NCBI GenBank assembly: GCA_027623555.1
Contig: JAQBSZ010000031.1
Span: 1-46,343 of the forward strand
Source: Pseudomonadota bacterium
GTDB lineage: Bacteria > Pseudomonadota > Gammaproteobacteria > Pseudomonadales > Pseudohongiellaceae
Reading direction: 5' to 3'
DNA length: 46,343 nt
Every line of letters starts with the position of its first letter. Positions within the stretch are counted from its first letter, which is position 1. This document shows positions 43,846-46,343 of this stretch, piece by piece. Made by a program: the position numbers and the translations under genes. Under the pieces are notes generated by a model, which worked only from the letters and a program-made list of their open reading frames with translations, ran no database searches and was not told the DNA's origin.

Positions 43846-44826
43846 ATGAAAAACTTCAACTGTAGCTGTGGTCAAACTCTATTCTTTGAGAATACTCGCT
43901 GTCTAGCCTGTAACCAGCAGGTGGGGTTCGACTCGCAGACTCTCGAGATATATGCCTTGTCTGCGGTAAGCCCCGAGTACAGGTTGTGCAAGAATTCCGC
44001 AGATTATGATGTGTGTAACTGGATCGTCAGCGATCCAGCCGCCGATTACTGTATCTCCTGCAAATTAAATCAAACCGTGCCCAACCTGGTGGCTTCCCAT
44101 CGACGCCGCTGGTGGAAAAGCCTGGAATACGCCAAACGACGATTAATCTATTCGCTGTTATCGCTTGGCCTGCCGATAATCGGCAGAGATATGGATGCTT
44201 TCGGACTCGCCTTTGAATTTATTGAAGACAAGCGCACCAATCCCGAGGTATTCGAAGATCATGTCAACACGGGTCATGACAACGGTCTGATCACCATTAA
44301 TATAGCGGAAGCTGATCGGGTCAGTCGGGAGATATCACGCCAATATACTGGAGAGTTGTACCGGACTCTGTTGGGCCACTTCAGGCATGAGAGTGGCCAC
44401 TACTATTTCACCAGGCTAGTGAGTAACAGTGAGGCGATTAATCAGTTTCGAGAGTTATTTGGTGATGAGCGAGCCGACTATGGTTCGGCACTGGAGTATT
44501 ATTATACTAACAAGAATACTATGGTAAAGAATCCGGAACTGATCAGCCACTATGCGCAGGCGCATCCAACGGAAGATTGGGCGGAAGTCTGGTCACACTA
44601 TTTACACATGGTGGATACACTGGAGACGGCAGGAAGGTATCAGATGCCGCAAGGATTGACGCAAAAGAACAATATCGATGAAATGCTGCTGAAGTGGTCA
44701 GAATTATCGCTGGTATTGAATTCTTTGAACCGGAGCATGGGCCTGGAGGATGCTTACCCCTTCGTGCTTTCTGATCTAACCCTCAGGAAGCTCCGTTTCG
44801 TTCACGGACTGATCTGTCCCAGTTAG
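43846..44826 (+). CDS. Zinc-ribbon and HExxH metallopeptidase (COG4307)
   Basis: A 326-residue cytosolic protein. The N-terminal zinc ribbons use C6, C8, C19 and C22, and then C48, C57, C69 and C72. The zincin motif HESGH (181-185) lies in GHFRHESGHYYF, with acidic residues in FGDERADYGSAL about 20 residues later as likely third ligands. This is the putative zinc-binding metallopeptidase family found in Anbu-type gene sets. It starts three bases after the alpha-E stop. Its last 44 bases overlap the 3' end of the Anbu gene on the other strand. No transglutaminase gene is present where one commonly occurs. Confidence 0.92.
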   Translation: MKNFNCSCGQTLFFENTRCLACNQQVGFDSQTLEIYALSAVSPEYRLCKNSADYDVCNWIVSDPAADYCISCKLNQTVPNLVASHRRRWWKSLEYAKRRLIYSLLSLGLPIIGRDMDAFGLAFEFIEDKRTNPEVFEDHVNTGHDNGLITINIAEADRVSREISRQYTGELYRTLLGHFRHESGHYYFTRLVSNSEAINQFRELFGDERADYGSALEYYYTNKNTMVKNPELISHYAQAHPTEDWAEVWSHYLHMVDTLETAGRYQMPQGLTQKNNIDEMLLKWSELSLVLNSLNRSMGLEDAYPFVLSDLTLRKLRFVHGLICPS

Positions 44827-45541
44827 CGGCCCAGGTTAGCGGTGGCATCTGACGAAAGGCCTCTTTCAGACGCGCATCCCAGCTGCGTTTTACATCGCGT
44901 AGGAAATCGCTGTCGGCCTCGAATCGATGTGGCTTCTCCAGGATATAGCTGTCGGTTTCATAGATTAGCAGTTCGATGGGTGGCCCAACGCTCAGGTTAC
45001 TACGCATCGTGGAATCCATAGATACCAGTGCACACATCCCGCACGTATCCAGGTCGAGACCAGGAGTAAGAATTCGGTCCAGGATAGGCTTGCCGTATTT
45101 GCTTTCGCCGATCTGCAGATAGGGGGTGTCTTTCGAGGTAGTGATGTGGTTGCCTTCGGGGTACACCAGGATGATCTCATGCTTATTGTCAGGAATCTGG
45201 CCGCCGATAATAAAACTGGCCTCGAATGATCTCCCTTCGACCGTGTGCTTCTCTTGCTGCACACGACTGATGTCGCCAACGTAATCGGCGGCATCTTCGA
45301 TGCTTCTCATGTTAAGAAGATTCTCCGGGGAGTTCAGCTTGATGTCTTTCTTGATCTTGGCAATGGTCGCCTGCGTGGTGGCGAGATTACCGGCAGTTAG
45401 AATAACAAACCGCTTATCACCATCATTTCCGAAGCGAAACATCTTGCTGTAGGTTGCAACCTGGTCCACGCCAGCATTGGTCAGGGAGTCAGAACAGAAG
45501 ATCATACCTTCGTCTACAGCTATTGCCACACAATACGTCAT
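44783..45541 (-). CDS. Anbu proteasome-like peptidase (COG3484)
   Basis: Ntn-hydrolase related to proteasome beta-subunits, 252 residues. After Met removal the nucleophile is T2 of MTYCVAIAVDEG. The other expected residues are D18 in CSDSLTNAG and K33 in YSKMF, the usual Thr1-Asp17-Lys33 triad. LTAGNLATTQATI and CALVSMDSTMRSNLSVGPPIELLIYE are diagnostic. Anbu forms helical or ring assemblies; substrates are uncertain. It is convergent with the ATP-grasp/alpha-E/metallopeptidase operon and overlaps it by 44 bases, whereas in many genomes it is in the same direction. Confidence 0.95.
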   Translation of the reverse strand: MTYCVAIAVDEGMIFCSDSLTNAGVDQVATYSKMFRFGNDGDKRFVILTAGNLATTQATIAKIKKDIKLNSPENLLNMRSIEDAADYVGDISRVQQEKHTVEGRSFEASFIIGGQIPDNKHEIILVYPEGNHITTSKDTPYLQIGESKYGKPILDRILTPGLDLDTCGMCALVSMDSTMRSNLSVGPPIELLIYETDSYILEKPHRFEADSDFLRDVKRSWDARLKEAFRQMPPLTWAANWDRSVRERNGAS

Positions 45542-45723
45542 ATCTCTACCGCCTGAAGGACAAGCGCCAGATCATACTAACTATCGATTTCAGTGGATAG
45601 AGGTAAATGCGGGAATTTTGCAGAATGGCGGAGAGCGTAAATCTGTTGCTCTGCAGGGATATTTACCCGAGAGACAGGGGACTTGAGGCACTTCAGCGGC
45701 GAGTTACAATAGCTCTGAAGAGC

Positions 45724-46017
45724 TTATTGCAGACTTTCGGTGTATTCGTCCAGCTCTTCCAGCTCTTCCAGTTCGTCCAGCTCGCCCAGCTCGTCCAGTT
45801 CGTCCAATTCGTCGTCGTAGTCGAATTCGAGGTCGATTCGCTTGCAGTCCAGGCGCTCTTCGATGCGCCGGCGCAACTCAGTTACGCGAGATTTATCGGA
45901 AGAAGGTTTGACGCCTAGCTCTTCTTCCTCTTCCTCTTCCTCTTCTGGCAAAAGTACTGTCGCCTCAACAAAGTCTTTACTGTCCTCGAAGGAGTCATCC
46001 CATTTTCGCTCTTTCAT
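45724..46017 (-). CDS. Small acidic protein resembling the PA3496 family
   Basis: A 97-residue cytosolic protein from ATG 46017 (AGAGAG upstream). It contains an acidic run (LLPEEEEEEEEELG), a basic helix (SRVTELRRRIEERLDCKRID) and a C-terminal tail of DEL/EEL/GEL triplets. The basic helix with an acidic tail matches the layout of the small PA3496-like envelope-integrity proteins of Gammaproteobacteria, but here the tail is expanded by a nine-base DNA repeat. A longer frame to 46131 exists but has no better ribosome-binding site. Function unknown. Confidence 0.65.
   Translation of the reverse strand: MKERKWDDSFEDSKDFVEATVLLPEEEEEEEEELGVKPSSDKSRVTELRRRIEERLDCKRIDLEFDYDDELDELDELGELDELEELEELDEYTESLQ
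45751..45813. repeat. 9-base tandem repeat encoding acidic triplets
   Basis: Seven units such as CAGCTCTTC, CAGTTCGTC and CAGCTCGTC follow one another. On the minus strand they encode repeated DEL/EEL/GEL tripeptides at the C-terminus of the acidic protein. A second short tract of CTCTTC repeats lies near 45920-45946 and encodes the poly-Glu run. Confidence 0.85.
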
Positions 46018-46217
46018 GGTGCATCTCTCTGTCGTTTGGGGCCGCGTCGCCGACCCTGCCTCAATGGCTAGTATCTGACCGTTTATCGGGTCCTTATTAC
46101 CCTTATCGTTAGCCACGCTATGAATCTTCAATAAAAATTGTTAACAAATTTCCTGGCATTTATGGCCCTGGAGTTGGACGGAGATCCTGCCAGCTCCCGG
46201 TGCCAAAATTTCGCGGC

Positions 46218-46246
46218 AATATACCCCTGTTTTTATATCTAAGCAA
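46218..46246 (-). promoter_or_regulatory. Predicted sigma-70 promoter of the acidic protein gene
   Basis: On the minus strand TTGCTT (complement of 46241-46246) and TATATT (complement of 46218-46223) are separated by exactly 17 bases. The leader to the ATG at 46017 would be about 195 bases. Apart from this and the possible gene end at 46269, the stretch 46018-46343 shows nothing recognisable. Confidence 0.45.
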
Positions 46247-46268
46247 GGGAGCCTCTGATCACATATGA

Positions 46269-46343
46269 TCACTCTGGCTTACCGCCGATGTCGCTATCAA
46301 GGCGCACTATCACCGGCATGTGTCGACCTGTCAAGATCGTGCA
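46269..46343 (-). CDS. Possible 3' end of a gene entering from the right (partial)
   Basis: On the minus strand an open frame runs from the window edge to TGA at 46269-46271, giving 24 codons ending RLDSDIGGKPE. It is too short to identify, and could be chance. The predicted promoter of the acidic protein lies just after it. Confidence 0.2.
   Translation of the reverse strand, partial: CTILTGRHMPVIVRLDSDIGGKPE

Noticed and set aside
1..46343. tRNA, rRNA, CRISPR array, prophage or insertion sequence
   Set aside because: None of the expected conserved sequences, regular spacer-repeat structure, integrase or transposase frames was found on either strand.

Overview
The window looks like chromosomal DNA of a Gammaproteobacterium, most likely a free-living marine or aquatic heterotroph. 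The evidence is RimO, a PA3496-like acidic protein, an SO2930-type cytochrome, two TAXI-TRAP solute receptors and many exported redox proteins. Genus cannot be fixed from sequence alone. No tRNA, rRNA, CRISPR array, integrase or transposase was seen. Genes are dense, with no gene-free stretch above 300 bases except the right end.

Left third (1-10.6 kb) is read leftward: rimO, a DUF1761 membrane protein, an acyl-CoA ligase with a TTG start, two overlapping GNAT acetyltransferases, a small membrane protein, a Tat-exported D-threonine-aldolase-like PLP enzyme, a Tat-exported multicopper oxidase whose start overlaps the stop of an FtsH protease, and an Asp/Glu racemase. Divergent from the racemase is an exported VanX-type D-Ala-D-Ala dipeptidase, giving a small D-amino-acid cluster.

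The middle (11-32.7 kb) is an envelope-oriented region. It holds an orphan TAXI receptor, a cysteine-rich secreted protein, a beta-helix lipoprotein coupled to a diheme cytochrome lipoprotein, a cupin with a clear terminator, and a diheme cytochrome c next to a PQQ dehydrogenase. Next come a haem/copper-monooxygenase-like protein with a secreted partner, closed by a strong terminator, and a complete TAXI-TRAP transporter. These are followed by a tightly packed operon of two DUF3179 paralogues, an outer-membrane barrel-like protein and a TlpA-like thioredoxin, then an exported NHL-propeller protein. Several short tandem duplications sit in the spacers here.

The right third (32.7-46.3 kb) carries a DUF3095 protein with cyclase-like metal aspartates, small lipoprotein and secreted genes, a rhodanese, an aldo-keto reductase, and an exported NUC1-fold nuclease homologue that has lost its catalytic His and its metal-binding Asn. 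After these come a fumarylacetoacetase-family hydrolase overlapping an SLC13 transporter, and an Anbu-type gene set: circularly permuted ATP-grasp, alpha-E protein and zinc-ribbon HExxH metallopeptidase, facing a convergent, 3'-overlapping Anbu proteasome-like protease. This predicted peptide-synthesis/degradation module, the DUF3179 operon and the degenerate nuclease are the most interesting items.
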